In this document: piece by piece, positions 43,612 to 51,953 of the stretch
Layout: each line of letters begins with the position of its first letter
Position numbering within the stretch: position 1 is the first letter of the stretch
Source: Burkholderiaceae bacterium
GTDB taxonomy: Bacteria; Pseudomonadota; Gammaproteobacteria; Burkholderiales; Burkholderiaceae_C
Length of the DNA: 64,000 bases
Direction: 5' to 3'
NCBI GenBank assembly: GCA_016790575.1
Contig: JAEUOU010000007.1
Span: 62,001-126,000 of the forward strand
Made by a program: the position numbers and the translations under genes
Notes under the pieces: model-generated
Database searches by the model: none
Told to the model about the DNA's origin: nothing
The model's input: the letters and a program-made list of their open reading frames with translations, nothing else

Positions 43612-44079
43612 ATGGTCATGATCACTTCCCGCACGCGACGCATCGCCGCAACGGTTGTTTTTGCGTTGTTCGCCCCACTGGCCTCGGCCCAGCTGGTATT
43701 GGCCCCGCCGGTTGCCCGCTGGGTCGACGAGGCCAAGCAGCAGGTTCCGCTGCTCGATCTGGCCGCCCTCAAGGCGGCGGTGGACGCCAACGAAACCGGC
43801 CTTCTGCTGGACGTCCGCGAGCCGGCAGAACTGGCGGCGTCGGGCATGTTGCCAGGTGCCATCAACATGCCGCGTGGCATCGTAGAACTGGCCGTCTGGG
43901 CGAAGGTGGGGTACCCGAACAACACGAACCTGGGGCAAAAGATTACGGTCTATTGCGGCACCACCTGGCGCAGTGCACTGGCCGCCAAGTCCCTGAAGGA
44001 CCTTGGTTTCACCAACGTGCAACTTGCCAATATCCGGGTCGAAGAGTGGCGCGCATCCGGCTACCCGATGGTCAAGTAA
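43612..44079 (+). CDS. Secreted rhodanese-domain protein
   Basis: A 155-residue protein with a signal peptide (TRRIAATVVFALFAPLASA) followed by one rhodanese domain. The active-site loop is VYCGTTWRSALAAKSL with the catalytic Cys; LLLDVREPAELAASGMLPGA is the typical N-terminal half. It would carry persulfide sulfur in the periplasm. It lies 89 bp after the YeeE halves, so it probably supplies or accepts sulfur for that transporter; this is inference from context. Confidence 0.87.
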   Translation: MVMITSRTRRIAATVVFALFAPLASAQLVLAPPVARWVDEAKQQVPLLDLAALKAAVDANETGLLLDVREPAELAASGMLPGAINMPRGIVELAVWAKVGYPNNTNLGQKITVYCGTTWRSALAAKSLKDLGFTNVQLANIRVEEWRASGYPMVK

Positions 44080-44123
44080 CCCCAGCGACTTGCGCAACCC
44101 CCGGGGTGGGGTGAAATGGCGGG

Positions 44124-44936
44124 ATGCACACACCGAACGTGATCACCACCCAGGGTATCGACATCCATCTGGACGGCACGGGGCCGTCCACCGTCCTGAT
44201 GCTGCACGGCTGGCCTGACACCCACCGGCTGTGGGACGCCACCGTGGCGGCGCTGCAGGATCGGCACCGCTGCGTGCGCTTCACGCTGCCCGGCTTTGAC
44301 CCGGCCTTGCCGCCACGCCCGACGTCCGTGGCGGACATGACGGCGCTGATCGCCGCGGTGGCCGATGCGGTGAGTCCCGACCAGCCGGTGACGCTGTTGC
44401 AGCACGACTGGGGCTGTGTCTTCGGCTACGAATACGCCATGCGCCACCCTGGCCGCGTGGCCCGCATCGTGGCCGTGGACATTGGCGACCACAACTCCGG
44501 TGCGCTGGCGCGCGCGCTGCCCGTGAAAGCCAAGCTGATGGTGCTGGCCTACCAGGTCTGGCTGGCGCTGGCCTGGCAGGTCGGGCGGCTCAGCGCCGGG
44601 CTGGGCAACCGCATGACGCGGTGGATGGCGCGGGCCATGCGCTGCCCCGCACCGCCGCAACAGGTGTCGTGGATGATGAACTACCCCTATGCCATGGCCT
44701 GGTTCGGGCTCAAGGGCGGTTTGCGCGGCCTGGCGCCGGTGCGGCCGGCCTGTCCGGTGCTGTATTTCTACGGCAAACGCAAGCCGTTCCAGTTCCAGTC
44801 GCCCGCGTGGCTGGAGCGCCTGGCCGCCCGGGCCGGCAGCGCGGTGGTGCCGATGCGCACCGGCCACTGGGTGATGCTGGACCAGCCCGACGATTTTCAC
44901 CACCGCGTGGGCGCCTGGCTGGATCAGGCGGCATGA
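44124..44936 (+). CDS. Alpha/beta hydrolase, epoxide-hydrolase-like
   Basis: A 270-residue cytoplasmic alpha/beta hydrolase. HGWPDTHRLWDATVAAL is the oxyanion HGxP motif, LQHDWGCVFGYEYAMRHPG the nucleophile elbow with Asp in place of Ser (HDWG), and GHWVMLDQPDDFH the catalytic His. Asp nucleophile plus HGxP is typical of epoxide hydrolases and dehalogenases. It converges on the CMD gene. The rest of any pathway is not apparent. Confidence 0.82.
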   Translation: MHTPNVITTQGIDIHLDGTGPSTVLMLHGWPDTHRLWDATVAALQDRHRCVRFTLPGFDPALPPRPTSVADMTALIAAVADAVSPDQPVTLLQHDWGCVFGYEYAMRHPGRVARIVAVDIGDHNSGALARALPVKAKLMVLAYQVWLALAWQVGRLSAGLGNRMTRWMARAMRCPAPPQQVSWMMNYPYAMAWFGLKGGLRGLAPVRPACPVLYFYGKRKPFQFQSPAWLERLAARAGSAVVPMRTGHWVMLDQPDDFHHRVGAWLDQAA

Positions 44937-44948
44937 CCGCCGCGTGAT

Positions 44949-45539
44949 TCAGGCGTGGTGGCCGGGCGTCCAGCCCTGGGCTCCGACCGCCTTGTCCGCC
45001 ACCGCGCGCGGCACGGCCTCCAGCGGCGTGGCCATGCTGTCGTTCCAGCGGTTCAGGAAACCGAACATCGCCACCACACCGAGGATTTCGACGATCTGGC
45101 CCTCGCTCCAGTGGCTGCGCAGGCGCGCGAACAGCTCGTCCGTCACCGCGTTGGGGACACTGGCGGCGGCCAGGGCGAAATCGAGCGCCACCCGCTCGGC
45201 CTCGCTGTAGTGCGGGCTGTGGGCGTAAGCCCAGATGTCCGCCAGCTTGGCTTCGCTGACCCCGAAATTCTGTGCCCCCAGCAGCGTGTGGGCCTCGCAG
45301 TAGTGGCAGCCGGCGGCATGGCTGGCGATGTGGCCGATCAGGCGGCGAAACCCCAGGTCCACCTCACCGGCCGGGTCCATCACCGCGGCATTGAGCTGCG
45401 CAAAAGCCTGCACCAGGCGCGGGCGGCGCTGCATGGTCAACACGCTGTTGGGCGTGAAGCCCAGGGTGCCGAGGAAGAAGTCGAAGTGGGCCTTGAGTTC
45501 GGGCGTGGTGTCGGGCGGCAGGGGCGACAGGCGGGACAT
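44949..45539 (-). CDS. Carboxymuconolactone decarboxylase / AhpD-like protein
   Basis: A 196-residue protein of the peroxidase-related CMD group. The redox pair is in HAAGCHYCEAHTLLGAQ near 81-97, followed by YSEAERVALDFALAAA. AhpD-like proteins use the CxxC with a nearby His and Glu to reduce peroxide or act as disulfide partners. It converges on the hydrolase gene and follows the SRAP gene on the same strand by 23 bp. Function unproven. Confidence 0.82.
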   Translation of the reverse strand: MSRLSPLPPDTTPELKAHFDFFLGTLGFTPNSVLTMQRRPRLVQAFAQLNAAVMDPAGEVDLGFRRLIGHIASHAAGCHYCEAHTLLGAQNFGVSEAKLADIWAYAHSPHYSEAERVALDFALAAASVPNAVTDELFARLRSHWSEGQIVEILGVVAMFGFLNRWNDSMATPLEAVPRAVADKAVGAQGWTPGHHA

Positions 45540-45562
45540 GGTGGTGGGCTTTGCAAAAGGTT

Positions 45563-46336
45563 TCAGGGGCCGAACAGGTCGGGGGTGTCGGGCGCGGGCG
45601 CGGCCTTGGGCGGCGCGGTCTGCCGTTGTGCGGCGCGCGGCGCCCGGGTGGGGCGTGGCGGCAGCGGCGCGGGCGCGGCGGACAGCTGTGCGGCCGGCAG
45701 CGCACGCATCCAGTGGTGGGCGTCGTCGGCGCTGGCATGCAGCCAGGCGCTGCGGTCGGCGGGCGGGATGAACACCGGCATGCGCTTTTCGTCACCGGGG
45801 CGGTGCATGCGCCCCATCACGGCGTGGCCGTCGGCGTTGACGGTGAGCAGCGTGAAACTGGTGACGATTTCGCCGCTGGCCGGGTCGGTCCAGCGGTCCC
45901 ACAGGCCGGCGGCCGTGAGCAGTTCGCCGTCGGCCGCCGCCATGCGCCAGCGCACGCTGCGCCCACCGTGCGCGGCGGCGTCTTCCCAGCAGGGTTCGAA
46001 AAACGCTTCCATCGGCACCAGCGCAAAGTGGCGCTGGCGCCAGGCGCCCCGGAAGCTGGGCTTGAGGGCGGCGGTTTCGCTGCGGGCGTTCAGCGTGTGG
46101 CGCGACAGCGCGCGCGCCTTGGCCGCGTCGGCCGCCCAGTGCGGCACCAGGCCGAAACGGGCCAGGTCACAGCGCACGCCGCGGGCCATGTCGCCGGCCG
46201 CGCCGGCGCGCACCACGATGGGCGCCTCAGAGCCGGGAAACACCTCGGCCGGCCAGTCCTGCGGCGGCAGGTGGTCCACGCCCAGCCGCGCGGCGCGCAG
46301 GCGGTCGCGGGCGCTGGGGGTGTAGTTGGTGCACAT
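45563..46336 (-). CDS. SRAP / HMCES-type abasic-site-processing protein
   Basis: A 257-residue SOS-response-associated peptidase family protein (YedK-like). The mature protein starts with Cys2 in MCTNYTPS, which forms a covalent link to abasic sites in single-stranded DNA. The asparagine in LNARSETAALKPSF, the glutamate in PMEAFFEP and the histidine in MHRPGDEKRMPVF complete the active site. The start at 46336 puts Cys at position 2 and is therefore firm. Gene order suggests ordinary chromosomal repair. Confidence 0.93.
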   Translation of the reverse strand: MCTNYTPSARDRLRAARLGVDHLPPQDWPAEVFPGSEAPIVVRAGAAGDMARGVRCDLARFGLVPHWAADAAKARALSRHTLNARSETAALKPSFRGAWRQRHFALVPMEAFFEPCWEDAAAHGGRSVRWRMAAADGELLTAAGLWDRWTDPASGEIVTSFTLLTVNADGHAVMGRMHRPGDEKRMPVFIPPADRSAWLHASADDAHHWMRALPAAQLSAAPAPLPPRPTRAPRAAQRQTAPPKAAPAPDTPDLFGP

Positions 46337-46356
46337 GGCGGCAGGCGCGGCGGCCG

Positions 46357-47310
46357 TCAGTCGAGCGGCCGGGCGAGATACACGCCTTCGCGCCCGGGCA
46401 CCACCACCCGCGCGGGCATGAGGATGGTGCAGTTCGCGCACGGGGCGCGAATCTCGTCCGGCCCGTCGGTGGCGATCAGCTCGCCCTCGGCAAAGGTTTC
46501 AAAGCCGATGCACGGGCGGGTGAAGGCGAAGTCCGGCGTGCGGATGACCACCGTGCGCAGCAGCTCGTAGCGGCGCGGCGGCGCGGGCGCTGCCCAGGCG
46601 GGGTCGGCGTCGATCAGGCCCAGCTGCGCCAGAAAGCGTTGGGTGACGGCCCGGGCGGTGTCGGCCGTGGCCTGCAGGAAATGCTGGCCGCATTCGGCCA
46701 CCAGGCCGATGCCGGTGCCGTCCGGCTCGCCGAAAGAACCGAACTGGATCACCGGCGTGCCCGACCCCAGGCCGCCCGGCATCACCAGATGCACCGCCGG
46801 CAGGCCCACGGCCTGCGCCAGCGCGCCATTGCGGGCAAAACCGGGATAGACCCAGAACGGCACCACGTCCTGGCTGGTGGAGTGCAGGTCCAGCAGCACA
46901 TCGGCGGCGGCGACCACGGGACGCAGTTCACGCGCGCGGCGCAGCTCGGGGCTGTCGTCGGGCCCGTCCAGCCATTCGGGGGACCAGACCCGGTTCAGGT
47001 TGTGCACCAGCTGGCGGCTGTCGAAGGGGCGTGCCGCATCAAAACTCTCGTAGGCCGCCACGTTGGCAAAACTGACGGTGAGTGTGCCGATGCGCGGGCG
47101 CACGCCGCGGTCGAGCAGGTCACAGGCCGCAACCATGCCGCAGAACTCGTTGCCATGGGTCAGCGCGTTGACCAGCACGTTCGGCCCCGGCTGGCCGGAC
47201 TCGAACCGGTGCACATAGGGCACACCGGTGTTGCCGGCGCGGTAGGCCGACAGGTCGCGGGGCAGGACGTCGAGGCGGGGAGCGGCGGAGATGGCGGTTG
47301 GTGCGTTCAT
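46357..47310 (-). CDS. Succinylglutamate desuccinylase / aspartoacylase family protein
   Basis: A 317-residue zinc hydrolase of the AstE/AspA family. NALTHGNEFCGMVAACDLL gives the first His and Glu ligands, VLLDLHSTSQDVVPFWVYPG the second His, and LVAECGQHF the catalytic glutamate. It removes acyl groups from amino acids in known members. It lies 20 bp upstream of the SRAP gene. No arginine or aspartate pathway genes are adjacent, so the substrate is open. Confidence 0.85.
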   Translation of the reverse strand: MNAPTAISAAPRLDVLPRDLSAYRAGNTGVPYVHRFESGQPGPNVLVNALTHGNEFCGMVAACDLLDRGVRPRIGTLTVSFANVAAYESFDAARPFDSRQLVHNLNRVWSPEWLDGPDDSPELRRARELRPVVAAADVLLDLHSTSQDVVPFWVYPGFARNGALAQAVGLPAVHLVMPGGLGSGTPVIQFGSFGEPDGTGIGLVAECGQHFLQATADTARAVTQRFLAQLGLIDADPAWAAPAPPRRYELLRTVVIRTPDFAFTRPCIGFETFAEGELIATDGPDEIRAPCANCTILMPARVVVPGREGVYLARPLD

Positions 47311-47368
47311 GCCGCCATCGTAGGCCCGTGCGGCCACCGGCGCGGGACTCACCGGCTTTCGATCGGGT

Positions 47369-48361
47369 TCAGGCCGCGCCACGGCCCTTCTGACTTTCGA
47401 AGTAGACCACCTTGCGGGCTCGCTGCACATCGCCCAGCGGCCGGTGCGCGGCCAGGGCTTGCCACGGGTCGAACACGGCGGCTTCGGCGTCCGCCAGCAG
47501 TTGGCGGCCTTCTTCGGAGGCGGTGTTCTGGCGCGGCAGGGTCAGTCGCGCCACCGTCCGATACGGTGTGGGCCAGTTGACCGACGCGTCTTCGATCGGG
47601 GTGAGGTTTTCGCTCACGAAGGGTTGCAACTGCAGGTCCCATTGCAACGGGCCTGCCGCCAGGCGGGCGGCAAAATCCCCGCCCCAGTCAGCCGCGGCGC
47701 CGGCCCGATGCTCGCCATTGGCCGCGTCGGGCAGGAGCCGAACCCGCACCGCGTAAGGACCGTTGGCCATGGGAACCGCACTGAACAGCGGCTCCGTGGC
47801 AAAACCGCCGAAAGCCTTCCCTACCGTCTTGGCCAGCTGCAGCATCCGCGCGCTGCCGCCGAAAAGGCCGTATCGTCGGACCAGATACCGCAACAACGCG
47901 CCGCCACCTTCACTGGCGGCCATCGCGAAGTCCACAAATTCATCGCTGCGCGCAAAGGCAAAGGCCTCATGGTTGATCAAGGTAAAGCATTGCGCCACCG
48001 CCGGTCCGCCGAGCGCCGACTCGCCGCGCACGCCCAATACCCGCAGGCCCAAACCCCGGATGTCCGGAATGCGGTCACTGGCGCGGTCCATGCCGCCATT
48101 GGACAGCCGAACCCAAGTTTCGTAAGAACCGGAATGGGAGAACAAACCTTGCGCCGCCCACTCTGGCAGGCCATTGCTCACCGTGAGGGTGCCACGCGCT
48201 GCGGTGAGCTGCTTTCGGTGCAATGCGCGCCCGACACCCCATTTTCGGGATTTGCGTGCTTGCAACTGCGCAAACTGCCGGCCATACCCGGCGTACCGAG
48301 CCTCATCGTCGGCACCGCTCTGCTCGCGCCAGTCTGTGCTGGCCTTCTGTGGCTCTGTCAT
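47369..48361 (-). CDS. Catalase-like heme protein
   Basis: A 330-residue protein resembling short catalase-related proteins. The core reads WAAQGLFSHSGSYETWVRLS and DIRGLGLRVLGVRG, the usual catalase N-half, then FTLINHEAFAFARSDEFVDF, and near the C-terminus WPTPYRTVARLTLPRQ. Classical catalases are about 480 residues or more; this short family lacks large parts of the tail. Whether it decomposes peroxide or has another peroxidase role is unknown. It is divergent from the VOC gene. Confidence 0.78.
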   Translation of the reverse strand: MTEPQKASTDWREQSGADDEARYAGYGRQFAQLQARKSRKWGVGRALHRKQLTAARGTLTVSNGLPEWAAQGLFSHSGSYETWVRLSNGGMDRASDRIPDIRGLGLRVLGVRGESALGGPAVAQCFTLINHEAFAFARSDEFVDFAMAASEGGGALLRYLVRRYGLFGGSARMLQLAKTVGKAFGGFATEPLFSAVPMANGPYAVRVRLLPDAANGEHRAGAAADWGGDFAARLAAGPLQWDLQLQPFVSENLTPIEDASVNWPTPYRTVARLTLPRQNTASEEGRQLLADAEAAVFDPWQALAAHRPLGDVQRARKVVYFESQKGRGAA

Positions 48362-48508
48362 CGGTTCTCCTCGTCAAGCCATCGTTCGGCCACTATGGTA
48401 CGCGCCCCGGCCCGCCGCCCAATTTCGCCGCGTCGCTTGCCCCTGGAAGGACGTCGCCCTACACTGCCTGCGACCGGCAACGTGGCCGGTATCTGTCAGG
48501 AGGCTCCC

Positions 48509-48898
48509 ATGAGTTCTGCATCCAACGCAGTCGGCTGGTTTGAGATCTATGTTGCCGACTTCGAACGCGCAAAAAAATTCTATGCTGCGGTCTTTCAGCG
48601 GCCTATGGAAGACTTGGCCGCACCGCCGGGGAGCCCCCCCATGAAGATGTGTGCATTCAGCATGAACCCCGAAGGCATGGGGTCGGCGGGTGCTTTGGTG
48701 TGCGATGACATGATGAAACCCGGCGCTGGCGGCACCCTGGTGTACTTTTCCTGTGCGGACTGCGCAGTGGAGGCCGCGCGTGCTGCCGAGCACGGCGGGC
48801 AGGTGTTCCAGCCCAAAATGAGCATCGGTCCCTACGGCTTCATCGCCATCGTCGGCGACACCGAAGGCAACACGATCGGACTGCATTCGATGGCCTGA
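48509..48898 (+). CDS. VOC/glyoxalase superfamily protein
   Basis: A 129-residue protein with two beta-alpha-beta-beta-beta units: VGWFEIYVADFERAKKFYAA at the start and LVYFSCADCAVEAARAAEHG in the second half, ending EGNTIGLHSM. The metal positions of glyoxalase I are only partly recognisable. Preceded by the strong ribosome site AGGAGG 7-8 bp upstream. The family includes glyoxalases, dioxygenases and resistance proteins, so no specific activity is claimed. Confidence 0.82.
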   Translation: MSSASNAVGWFEIYVADFERAKKFYAAVFQRPMEDLAAPPGSPPMKMCAFSMNPEGMGSAGALVCDDMMKPGAGGTLVYFSCADCAVEAARAAEHGGQVFQPKMSIGPYGFIAIVGDTEGNTIGLHSMA

Positions 48899-48915
48899 CC
48901 CGTTCGCGCAGACCA

Positions 48916-50154
48916 TCAGCGGCCCTGCAGTCGCTGCACCTGCGTCTTGGCCGCCTCGGCGTCCCTGGCGTATTCAGCCAGGTGTCGGTCTCTTTCCTCA
49001 CTGCGCCATTCGTCGGTCGAGAAGCGACTCAGCGCATAGGACGCGCTGCGGTAGACGGTGCCAACCTGCCGGGCCATCATGACCCGGTCGGGGAACTGGT
49101 CGGGCAACAGCAGGAAACCTTCAACGTCCCGCAGTCCCAGCGGAAAGACCGGGGCCTTGTCTCGCAGCAGCGCGCCGAAGACCTGCAGCCGGAACTCCTG
49201 AGGTCCGGCTGCAACCTCTTCATTGAACTGCAGCAGCGCAAATGGGTTGCCATTCGCGTCATCCACCCGGGCGGATGCGACATAGCGGCCCGGGCGGCTG
49301 ACATTGACTTTGAGGTAAAAGTTGAGTGAACCGTTTTCGACCGCCTCCCGGAAACCCGCCCAGGTGGCTGGCACACCCGGTGTGTAGATCACGTCGAAAT
49401 GCGCGACACCCGACTCGCCGCCCGCCGTGACCTGCGCGAGTACGCGGATGGTGCCCGCGTAGGCGCTGAAACCTTGCTGCGAAGGGATCAGTTGCGCTGA
49501 ATGCACACCGTCACCGGCCTGCTGGTCGGCGCCGGAGCCGTTGTCGACAAAAGTCAGCCCGGCCGAGATCAGGGGGACCGGTGTTCGGGTGTCCGGCACC
49601 GATTGCGCCGCAGCCCGGGTAACCAGCAGCGGCATGGCGCGTCCCTCTTCATTGACCCCTTCGACGGTAAAGCGCACGGTCTCGGCGCCACTGAGGAAAA
49701 CCCGTTCCTGGGTGGTGCGCAGGCGCACGCCCCGCACCGGTTCGCCATTGGGCTTGCGCAAGGACACTTCTTCGGCCACCGGCGCAAACGGCCGAACCTG
49801 ATCGGGGTGCTCCGCGATCGGGCGGGAATCATGCGGATACCGCGTCGCGTCGCGGTAGGCGAGGTAGACCTGCTCGGCTCGCTCATAGCGGCCTTGCCAC
49901 ATGGCCAGTTGCGCCTGCCGTTGCAATTGCCCTTCGGCACTGAAGGGCGCACCGGGACCACCCCGGGGCCCCGACCCGCCCGGTCCGCCCGCCGTCGCCG
50001 CCGCGCCGGCCGCTGCCCCGCTGGAGCCAGCAGCGCCAGGGGCTGCCTTGCCCGACGTGTCAACCGCACCGGCGTCCGCCAGCAGGAAGGCGACACTGGC
50101 TCCCAGGAGCAGCGCCACGGCGCCGCCCAAAAGCCAGGTGTTCGCGCGCGTCAA
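48916..50154 (-). CDS. Membrane-anchored choice-of-anchor-X-like protein, partner of the secreted hydrolase
   Basis: A 412-residue protein: an N-terminal membrane segment (LLGGAVALLLGASVAFLLA), a Gly/Ala/Pro/Ser-rich flexible stalk (residues about 35-75), then an extracytoplasmic beta-rich part (TFVDNGSGADQQAGDGVHSA, VAHFDVIYTPGVPATWAGF) of the choice-of-anchor X kind, and a charged C-terminus. It follows the secreted hydrolase-like gene by 24 bp. The layout of anchor, flexible stalk and folded domain resembles lipase-specific foldases, so it may fold or hold the hydrolase; this is inference. Confidence 0.65.
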   Translation of the reverse strand: MTRANTWLLGGAVALLLGASVAFLLADAGAVDTSGKAAPGAAGSSGAAAGAAATAGGPGGSGPRGGPGAPFSAEGQLQRQAQLAMWQGRYERAEQVYLAYRDATRYPHDSRPIAEHPDQVRPFAPVAEEVSLRKPNGEPVRGVRLRTTQERVFLSGAETVRFTVEGVNEEGRAMPLLVTRAAAQSVPDTRTPVPLISAGLTFVDNGSGADQQAGDGVHSAQLIPSQQGFSAYAGTIRVLAQVTAGGESGVAHFDVIYTPGVPATWAGFREAVENGSLNFYLKVNVSRPGRYVASARVDDANGNPFALLQFNEEVAAGPQEFRLQVFGALLRDKAPVFPLGLRDVEGFLLLPDQFPDRVMMARQVGTVYRSASYALSRFSTDEWRSEERDRHLAEYARDAEAAKTQVQRLQGR

Positions 50155-50178
50155 ACCGATGCCGCCCGGCGAGGGCGA

Positions 50179-51087
50179 TCAGTTGGCATTGGCCGCCATG
50201 TCGGCGCGCACCTTGGACACCACACCACCCCAGTTGCCGTTGGTGTAGTGGTTGAACGATTCGGTGTCATCGCGGAAAACCACCGAGTGGAAAGACCATT
50301 TGGCGCGTCCGCCCTCGTTGGCGGCCGTCCCCAGGGTCAGGTCGTTGCAGAACCAGTCGGACGGGTTGCAGAAGCCCGCTCCACCACTGCCCGACACCCC
50401 CCCGGCCGAGTGATAGGCCACGGCCTCGTCATCCTGCCCCGGCAACACGGCCGAGTAAAGTGTGCCGGCAGCCCCGGCATACATATAGAACCATTTGGCC
50501 CGGGTCTGGTTGTGGTCGTACATGGCACGGGCCGTTGCGGTCTTGAGGTCGGAGGTAAGCGGATCGGACACTGCCCAGCTGCCCACGTTGGCCAGTTCAC
50601 TGCCGCCACCCGCACCAGCGGCCACGTTCACCCACTTGATGTTCCAGCCGGTCTGGGTGGTGCCGTCGGTGTTGCCGCAGACACCACTGGCGTTGGGAGT
50701 GGCGTTTTTCTTCTGGCGCGCCGTGCCGCCGTACAAGGACAGGGCGTACCCGATCTGCAAGTTGCCGGCACTGTGGGCGGCGATGTAGCACCAGTTGTTG
50801 CCGGTGCAATAACAATCGAGCGCGTCGCGAATGCGATAGTTCTGGTCGGCAACGCGGTTGAAACCATCCCAATTGACCGATTTTTTGTTCACTCCGCCGG
50901 CGGTGCCGGATGGTCCCCAATAGGTGAAGTCGGCATGGTTGCCGGGCTGTCCGCCGCCGGTGCGACCGTTGATCCACAACGAATAGTTGGTGGCGTGCAA
51001 GGCACCTGCCACACCAGCCAACAAGGCGGTTGCGGCCAACAGGCGACGGGTCGTGCGGTTAGTGACGGGTGAAAGGCGGTGGAACAT
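50179..51087 (-). CDS. Secreted serine hydrolase-like protein with GxSxG-type elbow
   Basis: A 302-residue secreted protein. The signal peptide has RRLLAATALLAGVAGALHA before TNYSLWINGRTGG. The elbow WCYIAAHSAGNLQIGYALS has the nucleophile Ser in AHSAG, near residue 110, and several Cys pairs (CYCTGNNWC, FCNPSDWFC) suggest disulfides. The class looks like an extracellular esterase or lipase, but the rest is unfamiliar. It is first in a two-gene unit with the membrane-anchored partner downstream. Confidence 0.65.
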   Translation of the reverse strand: MFHRLSPVTNRTTRRLLAATALLAGVAGALHATNYSLWINGRTGGGQPGNHADFTYWGPSGTAGGVNKKSVNWDGFNRVADQNYRIRDALDCYCTGNNWCYIAAHSAGNLQIGYALSLYGGTARQKKNATPNASGVCGNTDGTTQTGWNIKWVNVAAGAGGGSELANVGSWAVSDPLTSDLKTATARAMYDHNQTRAKWFYMYAGAAGTLYSAVLPGQDDEAVAYHSAGGVSGSGGAGFCNPSDWFCNDLTLGTAANEGGRAKWSFHSVVFRDDTESFNHYTNGNWGGVVSKVRADMAANAN

Positions 51088-51274
51088 GTCGTTCTCCTCG
51101 GGTCGTAAATGGGAACACGGCAAGACCGGTCGATACCACCCGATCAAAAACGAACGCTCGTGCTTTTTTGATTGTCACTTCGTCGCCCAAGCGACACAAC
51201 TCGGGTTTACCCTCGGTGTCCTATCGCCGCAGCCATTACAGTCGCGGCCAGCAACGCCGCAAAAGGAATACCCC

Positions 51275-51748
51275 ATGTCCATCACTGTCCCCGTCGACCT
51301 GGGCTACGAATTCGAGGTCCGCGCCAAAGCGGCCGATGTCTTTGCCGTGCTCGCCGACGTGCCGCTGTCGGCCAGCCACTTTCCCAAAGTGGAGCAGCTC
51401 ACCGACCTGGGCAGCGGCGTCTACCGCTGGGACATGGCCAAGGTGGGCACCGAACAGATTCATATCCAGACGATCTATGCGAGCCGGTATGCGAGCAACC
51501 GCGCCAAAGGCTCGGTGATCTGGACACCGGTCGAAGGCATAGGCAATGCCCTGGTGGGCGGCAGCTGGGCCATCAAGGGCAAGCGGGGGTCCACGGCGAT
51601 TCGCCTCGATATCGAAGCCGAGATCACCGTGGATCTGCCCGCGCTGATGAAACCCTTGGTCGAACCGGTGGTCAATGTCGAGTTCGAACAACTGATCGAG
51701 CGTTACATCGACAACCTGATCGAGCGCTTCGGCGGCGAGGTGGAATGA
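51275..51748 (+). CDS. SRPBCC/polyketide-cyclase-like protein
   Basis: A 157-residue protein with the START/SRPBCC pattern: VRAKAADVFAVLADVPLSAS near the start, a central beta sheet (YRWDMAKVGTEQIHIQTIYA) and a long C-terminal helix (VEPVVNVEFEQLIERYIDNL). Such proteins have a cavity that binds hydrophobic ligands. The start at 51275 follows AAAAGGAA. No partner is obvious. Confidence 0.78.
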   Translation: MSITVPVDLGYEFEVRAKAADVFAVLADVPLSASHFPKVEQLTDLGSGVYRWDMAKVGTEQIHIQTIYASRYASNRAKGSVIWTPVEGIGNALVGGSWAIKGKRGSTAIRLDIEAEITVDLPALMKPLVEPVVNVEFEQLIERYIDNLIERFGGEVE

Positions 51749-51953
51749 CCCAGCGGTTATCCCGCCTGGCCGTGGACAAGGGTGTGGAAAAGTACGGGCC
51801 AGCACGGTAAGGCTGCGCCAAGTGTTTGATTCGACAGGATTTTCTTCACACTGCCTGCCAAACGGGCAGACCTGCGCAGGACGGCGCCGGGGTCATTGCG
51901 CCGCATCGCCCCGTCAGCGACCGACTTGCTTGGCACGGAGCCCGTAGAAGGGC
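51749..51953. other. Spacer between the SRPBCC gene and the YlqF gene
   Basis: About 205 bp with no coding frame I accept and no clear promoter. Convergent gene ends border it. Confidence 0.5.
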
